Below, one piece after another: positions 35,105 to 43,930 of a stretch of 63,527 nucleotides of DNA. Positions within the stretch are counted from its first letter, which is position 1. Every line of letters begins with the position of its first letter. The notes under the pieces are model-generated. The model had not been told where the DNA came from and did not search any database. It worked only from the letters and a program-made list of their open reading frames with translations. The translations under genes were made by a program, and so were the position numbers. Origin of the DNA: Dorea sp. (GTDB lineage: Bacteria > Bacillota > Clostridia > Lachnospirales > Lachnospiraceae); assembly GCA_022769185.1 (NCBI GenBank), contig JALEKG010000071.1:1-63527 (forward strand). The letters are read 5' to 3'.

Positions 35105-35127
35105 GATTCTCACTTCCTCTTTTGGTT

Positions 35128-35700
35128 CTATGGTCTTTGCTTCTTATCGTCCGTTTCTATGATTCGCTTCTGTGTTACAATAAACATCGGGCAGATATCA
35201 TGTTCTTCTGCCGGCAATGTATCGAAAATCTGATCTTCAAATGCCAGCGCCATGGTAGTAAGTTCTACATGCTTTTCCAGATAGCGGTCATAGAAACCAC
35301 CGCCATATCCGATCCTGTGTCCTGACAGGTCAAATGCGACTCCCGGCATGATCATCAGAGCATCCGGCACTTTGAACACCAGATTACCGGAAGGTTCCGG
35401 AATTCCATAAGCTCCGCTTACAAGCTCATCCGGACCTTCTGTCAGATAGAATTCCATCTCCCCATCTTCCACTTTCGGAAGCCACACGTGTTTCCCCAGT
35501 TTCCATGCTTCCTGCATGATCATCCGTGTCCCTGCTTCTCCTTTTATGTCTGCATAAATACAGATATCGGAAGCTTCCAGAAAACATGGATGGCTGATTA
35601 CCAGATCTGTGATCTGCCGGGTCGCACACTGCCATTCATACGGATCGCGTTCTTTTCGCAATTTTACAATTCTTTTTCTAATTTCCTTTTTTGTTTCCAA
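35128..35700 (-). CDS. 5-formyltetrahydrofolate cyclo-ligase
   Basis: This 190-residue enzyme has an N-terminal basic KKEIRKRIVKLRKER, the ATP/folate-binding PKVEDGEMEFY region and the C-terminal signature MPGVAFDLSGHRIGYGGGFYDRYL. It converts 5-formyl-THF to 5,10-methenyl-THF with ATP. The start is taken as the TTG at 35700 after GGGGGAG; it overlaps the DUF896 gene by 23 bp, so the two are coupled. Confidence 0.93.
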   Translation of the reverse strand: METKKEIRKRIVKLRKERDPYEWQCATRQITDLVISHPCFLEASDICIYADIKGEAGTRMIMQEAWKLGKHVWLPKVEDGEMEFYLTEGPDELVSGAYGIPEPSGNLVFKVPDALMIMPGVAFDLSGHRIGYGGGFYDRYLEKHVELTTMALAFEDQIFDTLPAEEHDICPMFIVTQKRIIETDDKKQRP

Positions 35701-35899
35701 ATTTCTCCCCCAGATCCGTAATACTTCCATCCTTTTCCTGAATAGAAATGTTATCTAACTGACTGCGAAGATTTCGTTTAAATGAGTCAATATATTCTCG
35801 TCTTAAGATCTGCTGCTCTTTCTGCTCCGCTGCAGTCAGTCCCTCTGCTTTCGATTTGTGATATAATTCATTAATTCTCGCGATTTTTTTGTCGTCCAT
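35678..35899 (-). CDS. DUF896/YnzC family protein
   Basis: This 73-residue helical protein has the family pattern IARINELYHKSKAEGLTAAE, KEQQILRREYID and FKRNLRSQL. Structural genomics shows a helical hairpin for relatives; function is unknown. In B. subtilis ynzC is part of the SOS-controlled yneA operon; here it is in a folate/tRNA-modification operon instead. AAAGGA is 8 bases before the ATG. Confidence 0.9.
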   Translation of the reverse strand: MDDKKIARINELYHKSKAEGLTAAEQKEQQILRREYIDSFKRNLRSQLDNISIQEKDGSITDLGEKFGNKKGN

Positions 35900-35978
35900 A
35901 TCTTTCGTCCTTTCTTGACGGATTTCCGCTACTTATCTTACACTATCTGCCTTTGGAAGTCCACCTCTTCTTTACGGG

Positions 35979-36359
35979 TTAGCTTGAATAATTTTCAAGG
36001 AAACCGTAAAGCGCTTCGGAATCTTCAATATATTTTCCATTACGGATCTCTTCCTGCAAACCAGACGGAAGTCCATCAAACTCAATATCCGTATATTCAT
36101 AGGCTGTCTTTTTATCACTCAGATAAACCACAACATATCCATTAACTTCTTTGAGATAATAACAGTCTTCCTTCAGAGCCTGTCCTTCGGTTGACACAGA
36201 CGGGTTCTGAAGTTTGGCATTCTGTTGTTCTTCTTCCTTTGCAATCTCTGTTTTTGCCTGGTCTTTTGCTTTCAGGAAGCTCAGCTGATATGCACCTGTG
36301 ATCAATAATACAATCAAAATTGAAACGATTAAAAAACCAATACCATACTTATTTTTCAT
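35979..36359 (-). CDS. membrane-anchored hypothetical protein, BofC C-terminal-like
   Basis: This 126-residue protein has an N-terminal transmembrane anchor (about 6-26), an Ala/Gln/Glu-rich linker and a compact extracytoplasmic domain around LKEVNGYVVVYLSDKKTAYEYTDI, resembling the BofC C-terminal module seen in several clostridial envelope proteins. AAGGAG lies 8 bases upstream. It lies alone between the pyridoxal kinase and DUF896 genes. The domain call is tentative. Confidence 0.6.
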   Translation of the reverse strand: MKNKYGIGFLIVSILIVLLITGAYQLSFLKAKDQAKTEIAKEEEQQNAKLQNPSVSTEGQALKEDCYYLKEVNGYVVVYLSDKKTAYEYTDIEFDGLPSGLQEEIRNGKYIEDSEALYGFLENYSS

Positions 36360-36403
36360 CAGGACAACTCCTTTTTCGTATAGTATTGGTTGAAAATGAA
36401 AAT

Positions 36404-37225
36404 TTATACAAGTTTTCGCAAAGTTTTTTCAATCAGAAGTCCTTCTCTTTCCGGATAATCATACTTTTCACTTTCACGGATACATTCACATACAAATGCA
36501 TGAGAAGCCTGTACACTTTCCAGCATCGTATTTCCAAGAAGGAGCTTTGCAGCAAACATTCCGTCAAATGCATCTCCTGTTCCGTGAAATTCGCCCAGAA
36601 CCTCTCCATTTCCCAGATACAGAAAAGCATCATCTTCATAGAGAACAATTCCTTTCTTGCAGTCATCCTTCGGCACACTGGTAATGATCATATCAGAAGC
36701 ACCCAGCTGCTTAAGCGCTTTACACAGATTCAGTACATGTCTGTGATTTCCAGTAATCTGATATTCCTGTCCGGTCAAAAGATAACACTCTGTCAGATTA
36801 GGCAGGATCACATCGGCATAAGGAAGAAGACGTCTCATTGCTTCAGCATAACTCTCATCAAATCCCCGGTAGAATTTTCCATGATCTCCCATGATCGGAT
36901 CCATGATCACTTTGGTACCCGGAAACTGTTCGATAAAATAAATCACTGCGTCTACCATTTCCCGATGCCCGAGATATCCTACAAAAATGGCATCAAATTG
37001 AATATTCTGTTCTTTATAATGATCCGCGCAGGAGCGTACATACTCACCAGAAATCTGGAAAACTGCCGGAGAATCATATCCGCCGGTATGGGTTGATAAC
37101 AACATCGTCGGGATCGGACAGGATTCTATTCCCATTACACTTAAGATCGGCATCATATTCGTAAGGGCTGCTTTTCCAACCCCGCACATATCATGGAGCA
37201 GCGCTATTTTTTTCACAGGTCTCAT
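36404..37225 (-). CDS. pyridoxal/pyridoxamine kinase (PdxY/PdxK type)
   Basis: This 273-residue ribokinase-fold enzyme begins VKKIALLHDMCGVGKAAL; MDPIMGDHGKFY and the C-terminal GTGDAFDG (catalytic Asp) are present. It phosphorylates B6 vitamers to PLP-series cofactors. The ATG at 37225 lies 2 bp after the stop of the flippase gene, with AAGGAG about 13 bases upstream, so it is likely co-transcribed. Confidence 0.9.
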   Translation of the reverse strand: MRPVKKIALLHDMCGVGKAALTNMMPILSVMGIESCPIPTMLLSTHTGGYDSPAVFQISGEYVRSCADHYKEQNIQFDAIFVGYLGHREMVDAVIYFIEQFPGTKVIMDPIMGDHGKFYRGFDESYAEAMRRLLPYADVILPNLTECYLLTGQEYQITGNHRHVLNLCKALKQLGASDMIITSVPKDDCKKGIVLYEDDAFLYLGNGEVLGEFHGTGDAFDGMFAAKLLLGNTMLESVQASHAFVCECIRESEKYDYPEREGLLIEKTLRKLV

Positions 37226-37227
37226 TT

Positions 37228-38898
37228 CTATCGGTATTCTCCTTTTATCAAATGTAATTTTCTGCAAAGAGATACGAAAGTAGCTCCCTTTGGCATATCC
37301 AGAAGTTCTTCTTCTGTGATTCCTCCAAGCAGAACAATCAAAACCGCATATGAGAGGATTGCTGCAAGAATTGCTACAACAGTTGCGATATAAGGTCCTG
37401 CAAATAATTCAAAAATAAGATGTATTACAACTGCGATCACTCCCATGATTGCAGAAGCAATCGTCGGGATCACAAATGTCTTTTTCTTTTCCTGTACATA
37501 TCCGATCCGCTCTCTTAATGCATGTGCATTCAGAATACAGATCACACCAGAGAAAACAATTTTACTCAGCACAACTGCATAAATGTTCCACTTAAATACT
37601 ACCAGCATCAGGAACAGAGAAATCACATGGATCACCAGTGAAATGGCTGCATTTTTCACCGGGGTGATCATATCATCCAGTCCCTGCAGTACGGAATTGG
37701 TTACCGTTGACAGACAGAAGAACACAACCGACAGAGATCCCATCTGAAGCATCAGTGCTGCAATGGAATTATCCTGCGTAAAGAATAAAAGATCTAAGAT
37801 CGGCTTTGCCAGTACCAGAAATCCCACTGCACATGGAATCGCGATCAACATATTAAACCGGCCGACCGTCGTAATCTTATTATGTATCTGCTTACGATTT
37901 CCCGTCTGTACAGTTGCCACAAGACTTGGTACCAGTGATGCGGCCAGAGCACTCGCAATGGATAAAGGCACATTGATCAGGGTGCTGTACTGTCCCTGGA
38001 ACATTCCGAGCAGGCTGGCATATTCTGTCTCTTTATATCCCTGTGCTGCCATAATTGAGTTAAACATGGCACTATCAACAAAATCACTGATATTGTAAAC
38101 GGTTGCACTTAAGATTACCGGTGCAATTGTTGCAAAAAGAACTTTATAAATTCTCTTATAGCTTTCTTTGTGACGGCTTCTGTCCCGTCTCATCTTACGA
38201 CGAAATACTTTTTTATATGCAAGGAAAATAAAAGCAACAAAAAGAAGTGCCGAAAATGCTCCTGCAATCGTACCGACAGTTCCTCCCGCAGCGGCAAGTG
38301 CCGGTCCGTAGGAATTGTCCCCGTGGGCTTTTGCCATCTCTTTTCCTGCCTGAAGGAGGAAATATGCACCAACAATAGATGCAACCGCATTAACGATCTG
38401 CTCTACTACCTGTGAGATAGCAGTCGGCACCATTGATCCATTTCCCTGGAAAAATCCTCGTATGACCCCAAGCAAAGCGACAACCAGGATACAGGGCGCA
38501 AGTACCCGGAGCGCATATGCACTTAAGTTCAGATGCATGATATTGGAAGCAATAAAATCTGCTCCGATAAAAATCAGAACGGATACCAGGCCACCGGCCA
38601 CTAAGGCAAAGGTCATTGCTCCCTTGAACACTTTATATGCGTTCTTATATTCTCCTACTGCAACTCTTGCAGATACCAGCTTGGAGACAGCAAGCGGAAG
38701 ACTGTATGAGGTAAGCATCAATGCGACAGTGTAAATAGAAAATGCCACACTGTAATATCCCATTCCTTCGTCTCCGACAATGTTCATCAATGGGACTCTG
38801 TATATGACTCCTATGATCTTGGTAATGACTCCTGCAATTGCAAGAATCGATCCCTGGACAAGGAAGTTCTTTTCATTTTTTTTATGTTGTTCAGCCAT
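37228..38898 (-). CDS. MATE-like polysaccharide biosynthesis flippase (SpoVB/MurJ-type)
   Basis: This 556-residue membrane protein has about 14 transmembrane segments. It opens NFLVQGSILAIAGVITKIIGVIYRVPLMNIVG, typical of the polysaccharide-synthesis/SpoVB branch of MOP exporters, and contains VIRGFFQGNGSMVPTAISQVVEQIVN. It probably flips lipid-linked wall or polysaccharide precursors. Which substrate cannot be told from the sequence. It follows ybeY by 13 bp. Confidence 0.9.
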   Translation of the reverse strand: MAEQHKKNEKNFLVQGSILAIAGVITKIIGVIYRVPLMNIVGDEGMGYYSVAFSIYTVALMLTSYSLPLAVSKLVSARVAVGEYKNAYKVFKGAMTFALVAGGLVSVLIFIGADFIASNIMHLNLSAYALRVLAPCILVVALLGVIRGFFQGNGSMVPTAISQVVEQIVNAVASIVGAYFLLQAGKEMAKAHGDNSYGPALAAAGGTVGTIAGAFSALLFVAFIFLAYKKVFRRKMRRDRSRHKESYKRIYKVLFATIAPVILSATVYNISDFVDSAMFNSIMAAQGYKETEYASLLGMFQGQYSTLINVPLSIASALAASLVPSLVATVQTGNRKQIHNKITTVGRFNMLIAIPCAVGFLVLAKPILDLLFFTQDNSIAALMLQMGSLSVVFFCLSTVTNSVLQGLDDMITPVKNAAISLVIHVISLFLMLVVFKWNIYAVVLSKIVFSGVICILNAHALRERIGYVQEKKKTFVIPTIASAIMGVIAVVIHLIFELFAGPYIATVVAILAAILSYAVLIVLLGGITEEELLDMPKGATFVSLCRKLHLIKGEYR

Positions 38899-38911
38899 AA
38901 ATTACTCCATC

Positions 38912-39406
38912 TTATCGTAAAATATCTAATCTTTCCATGATCTCTCTCTGTTTCTGTTCCATGACCAGACGTTCTTCTTCTTCCATATGGTCATAACCGG
39001 TTAAATGCAGAACAGAATGCGCAATCAGAAAGGCATATTCTCTTCGCACCGAATGTCCGAATTCCTCTGCCTGTTCCAGAACCTTATCCTTGGAAATGAC
39101 AATATCACCCAATATAAGCTCTCCTGATTCCAGATCAAAACAATCCTCACATTCTTCGAGAAAATCAAATTCTCCCGGTTCCGGATAATCAATCATTGGA
39201 AAAGAAAGCACATCCGTTGCCCGGTCAATTCCCCGAAATTCCAAATTCATTTCATGAATCTGTGGATTCTGTGTTAACAAGAGATTTACTTCTGCTTCAT
39301 AAGGACATCCAACATAATCAAGAGCTGTCTCGATTACTTCTTTCGCAAGCTCTTCACATGCGACCGGAAGTGTGATCTCCCCTTCTTCTTCGAAATAAAG
39401 TGTCAT
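38912..39406 (-). CDS. ybeY: endoribonuclease YbeY
   Basis: This 164-residue metalloendoribonuclease has the zinc site HSVLHLTGYDH in the C-terminal half and DVLSFPMIDYPEP before it. YbeY acts in 16S rRNA 3' maturation and ribosome quality control. It overlaps the upstream phoH-like gene by 4 bp (ATGA type), as is common for phoH-ybeY. Confidence 0.96.
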   Translation of the reverse strand: MTLYFEEEGEITLPVACEELAKEVIETALDYVGCPYEAEVNLLLTQNPQIHEMNLEFRGIDRATDVLSFPMIDYPEPGEFDFLEECEDCFDLESGELILGDIVISKDKVLEQAEEFGHSVRREYAFLIAHSVLHLTGYDHMEEEERLVMEQKQREIMERLDILR

Positions 39407-40413
39407 GATCTTCTCCTTTTTTCTTTGCTTTTGTACTTCGATTTATTATCATTTCTTGATTTGTTCTCATACTCTTCATAAGCTTTTACGATCTTCTGTA
39501 CCAGCGGATGACGAACGACATCTTTGCTGGTCAGATGGCAGATGCTGATATCTTCAATATTCTTCACAACCGTAGTTGCAACATCCAGACCGGATATCTG
39601 ACCGGAAGGAAGATCCTTCTGTGTAGAGTCTCCGGTGATCACGACTTTGGATCCGAATCCAATACGAGTCAGGAACATCTTCATCTGTGCCGGTGTGGTA
39701 TTCTGCGCTTCATCCAGTATAATAAATGCATTGTCCAGTGTACGTCCCCTCATATATGCCAGAGGTGCAACTTCGATCAGGCCTTTTTCAGAATTCTTCA
39801 GAAAACTTTCTGCTCCCATGATCTGATACAGGGCATCGTACAGAGGGCGAAGATACGGATCAATCTTACTCTGCAGATCTCCGGGAAGGAATCCCAGCTT
39901 CTCTCCGGCCTCGATTGCCGGGCGGGTCAGAATGATTCTTCCGACTTCATTATTTTTAAAAGCTGTGATTGCCATTGCCATTGCAAGATACGTCTTACCG
40001 GTTCCTGCCGGTCCCAGTCCAAAGACGATCATCTGACTCCTGATCGCATCAACATACTTCTTCTGTCCAAGGGTCTTTGGCTTGATCGGTTTCCCTTGCA
40101 GAGTATGGCAGATAATATCTTTGTCAATCTCCAGGACATTCTCTTCACTGTCTTCCATCACAAGCGCCAGCGTATAATCGACATTCTGCTCCTGAATCGT
40201 ATTGCCCCGCCTGGAAAGTTCTACCAGCTGAGTCAGTACTTTCTTAGCTTTTTCTACTTTCAGGGCTTCTCCCATGATCTTAACATTCTCGCCCCTTGCA
40301 ATCAAGGTGACATGAAGTGTCCGTTCTATCTTCTTCGCAAAAGCATCAAACTGGCCAAACACATTACTCTCATGTTCGGCAGGTATATCTATGACTGCTT
40401 CTATTAATCCCAT
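39403..40413 (-). CDS. PhoH-family ATPase
   Basis: This 336-residue protein has an N-terminal KH-like region and a PhoH ATPase with Walker A GPAGTGKTYLAM (about 135-146) and Walker B IILDEAQNTTPAQMKMFLTR. Members are probably RNA-related ATPases that work with YbeY. A basic, lysine/arginine-rich tail ends the protein. It follows yqfD by 3 bp, as in the yqfCD-phoH operon. Confidence 0.94.
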   Translation of the reverse strand: MGLIEAVIDIPAEHESNVFGQFDAFAKKIERTLHVTLIARGENVKIMGEALKVEKAKKVLTQLVELSRRGNTIQEQNVDYTLALVMEDSEENVLEIDKDIICHTLQGKPIKPKTLGQKKYVDAIRSQMIVFGLGPAGTGKTYLAMAMAITAFKNNEVGRIILTRPAIEAGEKLGFLPGDLQSKIDPYLRPLYDALYQIMGAESFLKNSEKGLIEVAPLAYMRGRTLDNAFIILDEAQNTTPAQMKMFLTRIGFGSKVVITGDSTQKDLPSGQISGLDVATTVVKNIEDISICHLTSKDVVRHPLVQKIVKAYEEYENKSRNDNKSKYKSKEKRRRS

Positions 40414-40416
40414 GCA

Positions 40417-41691
40417 TTATTCTCCTGTCTTACTTTCTTCTTTCTGCTGTTCCTCCTGGTCAGGAAGCTCCTGCAGTGTTGATGGAACTGATGTACCGAC
40501 CGGCGTAATGACCGTAAGTGTGCCCCTTGCGTCAGCCGTCTCAGACTCTGTGTATATTTTAACATCATTCTCAATAATTTCTACCCCTTTTTTCTCTAAT
40601 TCTTCGCAATAAGTCTGAAATTTTTGTGATAATTTCTCGATCAATTCGTTCCGGTCATATTTTTTCTTAACAGGCTGATATGTAACTACTGTTTTTAATC
40701 CATAAGAAATGGGGAGATAAAAATCATCACCAATCATTATCTGGCGTTCAAACCCGTGGATCTCCTGATTCTTATTTTGACTTTTGATCAGGCCAAGGCG
40801 AACATAATACGTACCAAACTTCAATTGAAGTTCTGCACTTCGGATTCGATCGTACTCTCTCACCTCATAAGTCATAGGCATCTCGTCCTCATAATCCAAA
40901 TTCATTTTTCCCCAGATATCGGCATCCGATTCACGATACTGATATCCTGTTGTTTCGCCCGCATCATTATTGACCGACACCTGACCGGATACCAGAAGAT
41001 CTCCCTTCTTCACCTCTGCCCCCGGCTCTACCTGCGGAACTCCTGTACGGGTGATCATTTTTGTAATTGTACAATCGTAATCTGCAACGATATCGGTAGG
41101 AGTCTCCGGATGTTCCGTATCTTCCGTCTGATCATCCTGCGTTTCAGGAATCGTATCTGTATTCTCTTTGATCTGGATCAGAAGCTTTGTTCCCTTGATA
41201 GAAGCGGATACCCATATGATTCCGTCATATTCTTTTCGAATATCCTTCACAATTCTTGCACAATCAACATCTGATTTCGTCATTCCGTCCTCCACATTTT
41301 TGGATTTTAAGAATCGCAGCAATGTTTCATCCGTGTAAGTCTGATTTCCACTGATATCAATATTCCAGATATAACGTGACATCAAAAAGATTAAAAACAG
41401 ACATAGAACAGCACCTAAAAAAAAGAATCTTCGTTTTTTGTATTTGTGTAAAAAAAAAGGAAGACCAAAGCGTTCTACAATGACCACTTTTGCTTTCGTC
41501 TTCCTGATGACCGGTTTTAACTGCCGGAATCCCTGGATAGTCAGATTCATTTCATAAGCACCGGAGACCGGTTTCAGTCCCCAGATATAAATCCCTCTGT
41601 AGCTACATGCATTTAAAAATCTTTCTGGAGAGTAGCCAATAACACGGATTCGGACATAACCTTTGATATACCGGATAATTGTGAACAGCAA
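40417..41691 (-). CDS. yqfD: sporulation protein YqfD
   Basis: This 424-residue protein has the YqfD/SpoIV layout: an N-terminal cytoplasmic domain, one transmembrane helix (about 90-108, FFFLGAVLCLFLIFLMSRYIW) and an extracytoplasmic domain with GNQTYTDE and GTKLLIQIKE. In B. subtilis it is a sigma-E-dependent mother-cell gene. It is paired with yqfC 11 bp upstream and followed by phoH, which argues for a sporulation-capable lineage. Confidence 0.92.
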   Translation of the reverse strand: MLFTIIRYIKGYVRIRVIGYSPERFLNACSYRGIYIWGLKPVSGAYEMNLTIQGFRQLKPVIRKTKAKVVIVERFGLPFFLHKYKKRRFFFLGAVLCLFLIFLMSRYIWNIDISGNQTYTDETLLRFLKSKNVEDGMTKSDVDCARIVKDIRKEYDGIIWVSASIKGTKLLIQIKENTDTIPETQDDQTEDTEHPETPTDIVADYDCTITKMITRTGVPQVEPGAEVKKGDLLVSGQVSVNNDAGETTGYQYRESDADIWGKMNLDYEDEMPMTYEVREYDRIRSAELQLKFGTYYVRLGLIKSQNKNQEIHGFERQIMIGDDFYLPISYGLKTVVTYQPVKKKYDRNELIEKLSQKFQTYCEELEKKGVEIIENDVKIYTESETADARGTLTVITPVGTSVPSTLQELPDQEEQQKEESKTGE

Positions 41692-41702
41692 TGTTTCCCC
41701 TC

Positions 41703-41987
41703 CTAATGCTGGTATTCAATCGAGTCAATACGTCCGTTAATCTTCATCTCGTCATTCGTGTAATAAGCAATAGACAGTCCCCTGCCATTTATCCGTAACT
41801 GCCCAGCTTTCGTCTGGATCCGGATCAGAACATCCGTGTATTCGATTATCCCGCGATAATTTTCTATATTTAATTCCATCTGTCCGATCATGGTAAGAAC
41901 CGGGAAGCCCATAGCCACATCTTTAGGGACTTCTGACAGATCCGCCAATTTATACCGGAACGTGTGATCAGAATTTTCAGATCTCAT
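41703..41987 (-). CDS. yqfC: sporulation protein YqfC (YabP/YqfC family)
   Basis: This 94-residue protein of the YabP/YqfC family contains VLTMIGQMELNIENYRGIIEYTD and ends with RINGRIDSIEYQH. It forms a conserved pair with YqfD. Its exact role in sporulation is not known. No strong sigma-A promoter is evident upstream, which would fit sporulation control but is not proof. Confidence 0.9.
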   Translation of the reverse strand: MRSENSDHTFRYKLADLSEVPKDVAMGFPVLTMIGQMELNIENYRGIIEYTDVLIRIQTKAGQLRINGRGLSIAYYTNDEMKINGRIDSIEYQH

Positions 41988-42078
41988 AATAACGCCATTT
42001 TTTAGATTTATAATAATCTATGAAAATACAGGTATAAATATGTATGATTCCATATGATTCGAACCTAAGATTACCAGA

Positions 42079-42465
42079 TCAATCCGTTGATCTGTGACTT
42101 CCGCCCACAACTACCGGAACACCAAGCTTATACAATAACGACATGCCGGTAAATCCCCACAACATTCGCCGCTCTTCATGAATAGTATCACAGACTTCAG
42201 GTATCGACTGAAGCATAATCCGGAATCTGGAATCATCCGTCAGAAAATCATCAAGAATCTTTTTTGCCGACTTGAACTGATTCCATACAAACAAAAGTAG
42301 GCCCGCAATTCGAAATAAAATGCCAATCACACGCCCAGGTGTTCTAACCAGACCATGATCCTTATTTTCCCACAGCATAACCACATGATAAATTCCAGAT
42401 AAAAGCCCCACAAAAGTTGCAATATGATGAAGCCAGACACATACCGTATATTCTCTTTCCTGCAT
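42079..42465 (-). CDS. hypothetical membrane protein
   Basis: This 128-residue protein is supported by AAGGAG 9 bases before the ATG and normal codon use. Two hydrophobic segments (about 11-30 and 45-62) are followed by a polar stretch and a third weakly hydrophobic segment. An AGATCAA/TTGATCT hairpin (42076-42093) covers its stop codon. I do not recognise the family. It lies alone between yqfC and the alkD-like gene. Confidence 0.55.
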   Translation of the reverse strand: MQEREYTVCVWLHHIATFVGLLSGIYHVVMLWENKDHGLVRTPGRVIGILFRIAGLLLFVWNQFKSAKKILDDFLTDDSRFRIMLQSIPEVCDTIHEERRMLWGFTGMSLLYKLGVPVVVGGSHRSTD

Positions 42466-42581
42466 ATCGAATAACTCCTTCTAAAAATAATAAAAACATT
42501 ATAGTATATAAGAAGAAGCAAAAAATGAAATAACCTGTCAGAGAACACAAAATCTTTTCCACATATTTCGACAATTAATTT

Positions 42582-43292
42582 CTATTCTATTTTCTTTGTT
42601 CGTTTCAGGGTTTTTAATGTTTCTTTTTCTTCTGCTGTTACGCGATAGGATTCTCTGATTTTCTGAATGGATTTGTTATGGGTAAAGTCGTCCATTTGGT
42701 TGTCTTCCAGAAATGTTCTTGTTTTTTTCGGATATTTTACATAGCAGACGGAAACTGCCCATGCAACTGCCATCTTTACATAATAACCGTCATGGTGTAG
42801 TTTTCCGAAAAGAGTGAGGATCTCATCTATATGATCTTCTGTCACGAAATGTGCCAATATAGAGACGATTAGAAACCGAAGTTCGTATTCTTTTTGACTG
42901 TCTGAGTATTTCCAAATATAGACATACCAGAATTTTGGGTTTTTTCCCATAAACTTCATATTCATAACACAGCTGTCACAAACTGCCCAGTTCTGAATCT
43001 TTGGGATAAATTCATCCAGGTAACGGACACGTTCTTCATCTTTCATCTTTGCATAACCAAGCACAAGTCCCTGCAGCATGATCTCTTCATGAATGGAATT
43101 AGAATGCGTCTTTTCTTCCGCTTCATTAAGATATGTGACCGCATCATTCTTGGCAATCGACTTTGCCAGCTGCTTCAGTACAGGAATACGGATTCCCAGG
43201 ACCCGTTCCACACCTGGCAGTAGTTTCTGATTAAATTTTTTATAATCATCTTCGGCAAGATGATATAGTTGTTCTCTGATTTCTTCTATCAT
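42582..43292 (-). CDS. AlkD-type DNA alkylation repair protein
   Basis: This 236-residue HEAT-repeat-like helical protein matches the DNA alkylation repair (AlkD) family: LLPGVERVLGIRIPVLKQLAK near the N-terminus, NWAVCDSCV (about 103-111) and VKMAVAWAVSVCYVKYP. AlkD excises N3- and N7-alkylated purines without base flipping. It is monocistronic. The activity of this member is inferred from the family. Confidence 0.88.
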   Translation of the reverse strand: MIEEIREQLYHLAEDDYKKFNQKLLPGVERVLGIRIPVLKQLAKSIAKNDAVTYLNEAEEKTHSNSIHEEIMLQGLVLGYAKMKDEERVRYLDEFIPKIQNWAVCDSCVMNMKFMGKNPKFWYVYIWKYSDSQKEYELRFLIVSILAHFVTEDHIDEILTLFGKLHHDGYYVKMAVAWAVSVCYVKYPKKTRTFLEDNQMDDFTHNKSIQKIRESYRVTAEEKETLKTLKRTKKIE

Positions 43293-43400
43293 TGTTTATC
43301 CTTTCCGGTCCGCAATGCGGATTTAATCGTATAGTAGTATTTTAACATGCTTCTGCTGACAGAACAATTTTCATTTTTGGAACATATCTTTATAATAAAA

Positions 43401-43436
43401 AAATGCCGACTTTATCATCAGACAAAATCGACATTT
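43401..43436 (-). terminator. Rho-independent terminator of the GH5-GH43-PH operon
   Basis: On the minus strand AAATGTCGATTTT pairs with AAAGTCGGCATTT through 13 pairs, including two G-U, which makes it strand-specific, and is followed by seven T. Confidence 0.8.
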
Positions 43437-43458
43437 AAAAACCGAATTGTAATACCAG

Positions 43459-43866
43459 TTAGACATAATATTTAATCTTTTTATTGAGTTTCAGCAGTTC
43501 ATTAATAAACTCTTTATTATCCTGTACAGATAGGAATACGGTTGTCTGTCTTCGTGATTCAATTCCGACTCTTTGGAAGGATGCGGCAAAGGATGCGGAG
43601 TATGATTTCATTCTGCGAACTGCAACGATCTCCTGTACCGGGACTGTCTTTTTCAGCAGACCAAAATGAATGGTAATCATCTTCTTATCCAGAATTACTT
43701 CATTTTTAAAAATAGGTGGTATAAAGTATAAATCCACGATCAGCAGGATGATCAGCGTCGGATATGCCTTTGCTATTCCTGCGTAAATTGTTGTTCCCAG
43801 GGTGATACCGTTTAATACTCCGATTACAACATACCACCATTTATCCATTTTTCCTTTGAATGTCAT
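43459..43866 (-). CDS. PH-domain (DUF1200-like) membrane protein
   Basis: This 135-residue protein has two N-terminal transmembrane segments (about 9-28 and 31-50) followed by a small bacterial PH-like domain with DKKMITIHFGLLKKTVPVQEIVAVRR. The ATG at 43866 is chosen because AAGGAGG is 5 bases upstream. It is the last gene before a strong terminator and may be co-transcribed with the two glycosidases, though nothing links it to them functionally. Confidence 0.75.
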   Translation of the reverse strand: MTFKGKMDKWWYVVIGVLNGITLGTTIYAGIAKAYPTLIILLIVDLYFIPPIFKNEVILDKKMITIHFGLLKKTVPVQEIVAVRRMKSYSASFAASFQRVGIESRRQTTVFLSVQDNKEFINELLKLNKKIKYYV

Positions 43867-43930
43867 AAGAACCTCCTTCAATGTATAACCTGTCCAAAAA
43901 ATTGTACCACATTGACGAAGTCCAGGCAAC

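Noticed and set aside
36320-37096. 258-codon ORF antisense to the pyridoxal kinase gene
   Set aside because: It is the same kind of antisense shadow, Cys/His/Phe-rich as expected from reverse reading.
39508-40407. 299-codon ORF antisense to the PhoH-family gene
   Set aside because: It is a compositional shadow: it mirrors the coding strand of a clearly conserved gene, is low in recognisable domains and has no initiation signals.
42039-42046. CATACATA on the minus strand upstream of yqfC as a sigma-E -10 box
   Set aside because: It is a 7/8 match, but no acceptable sigma-E -35 lies 13-15 bp upstream, so it is not called.
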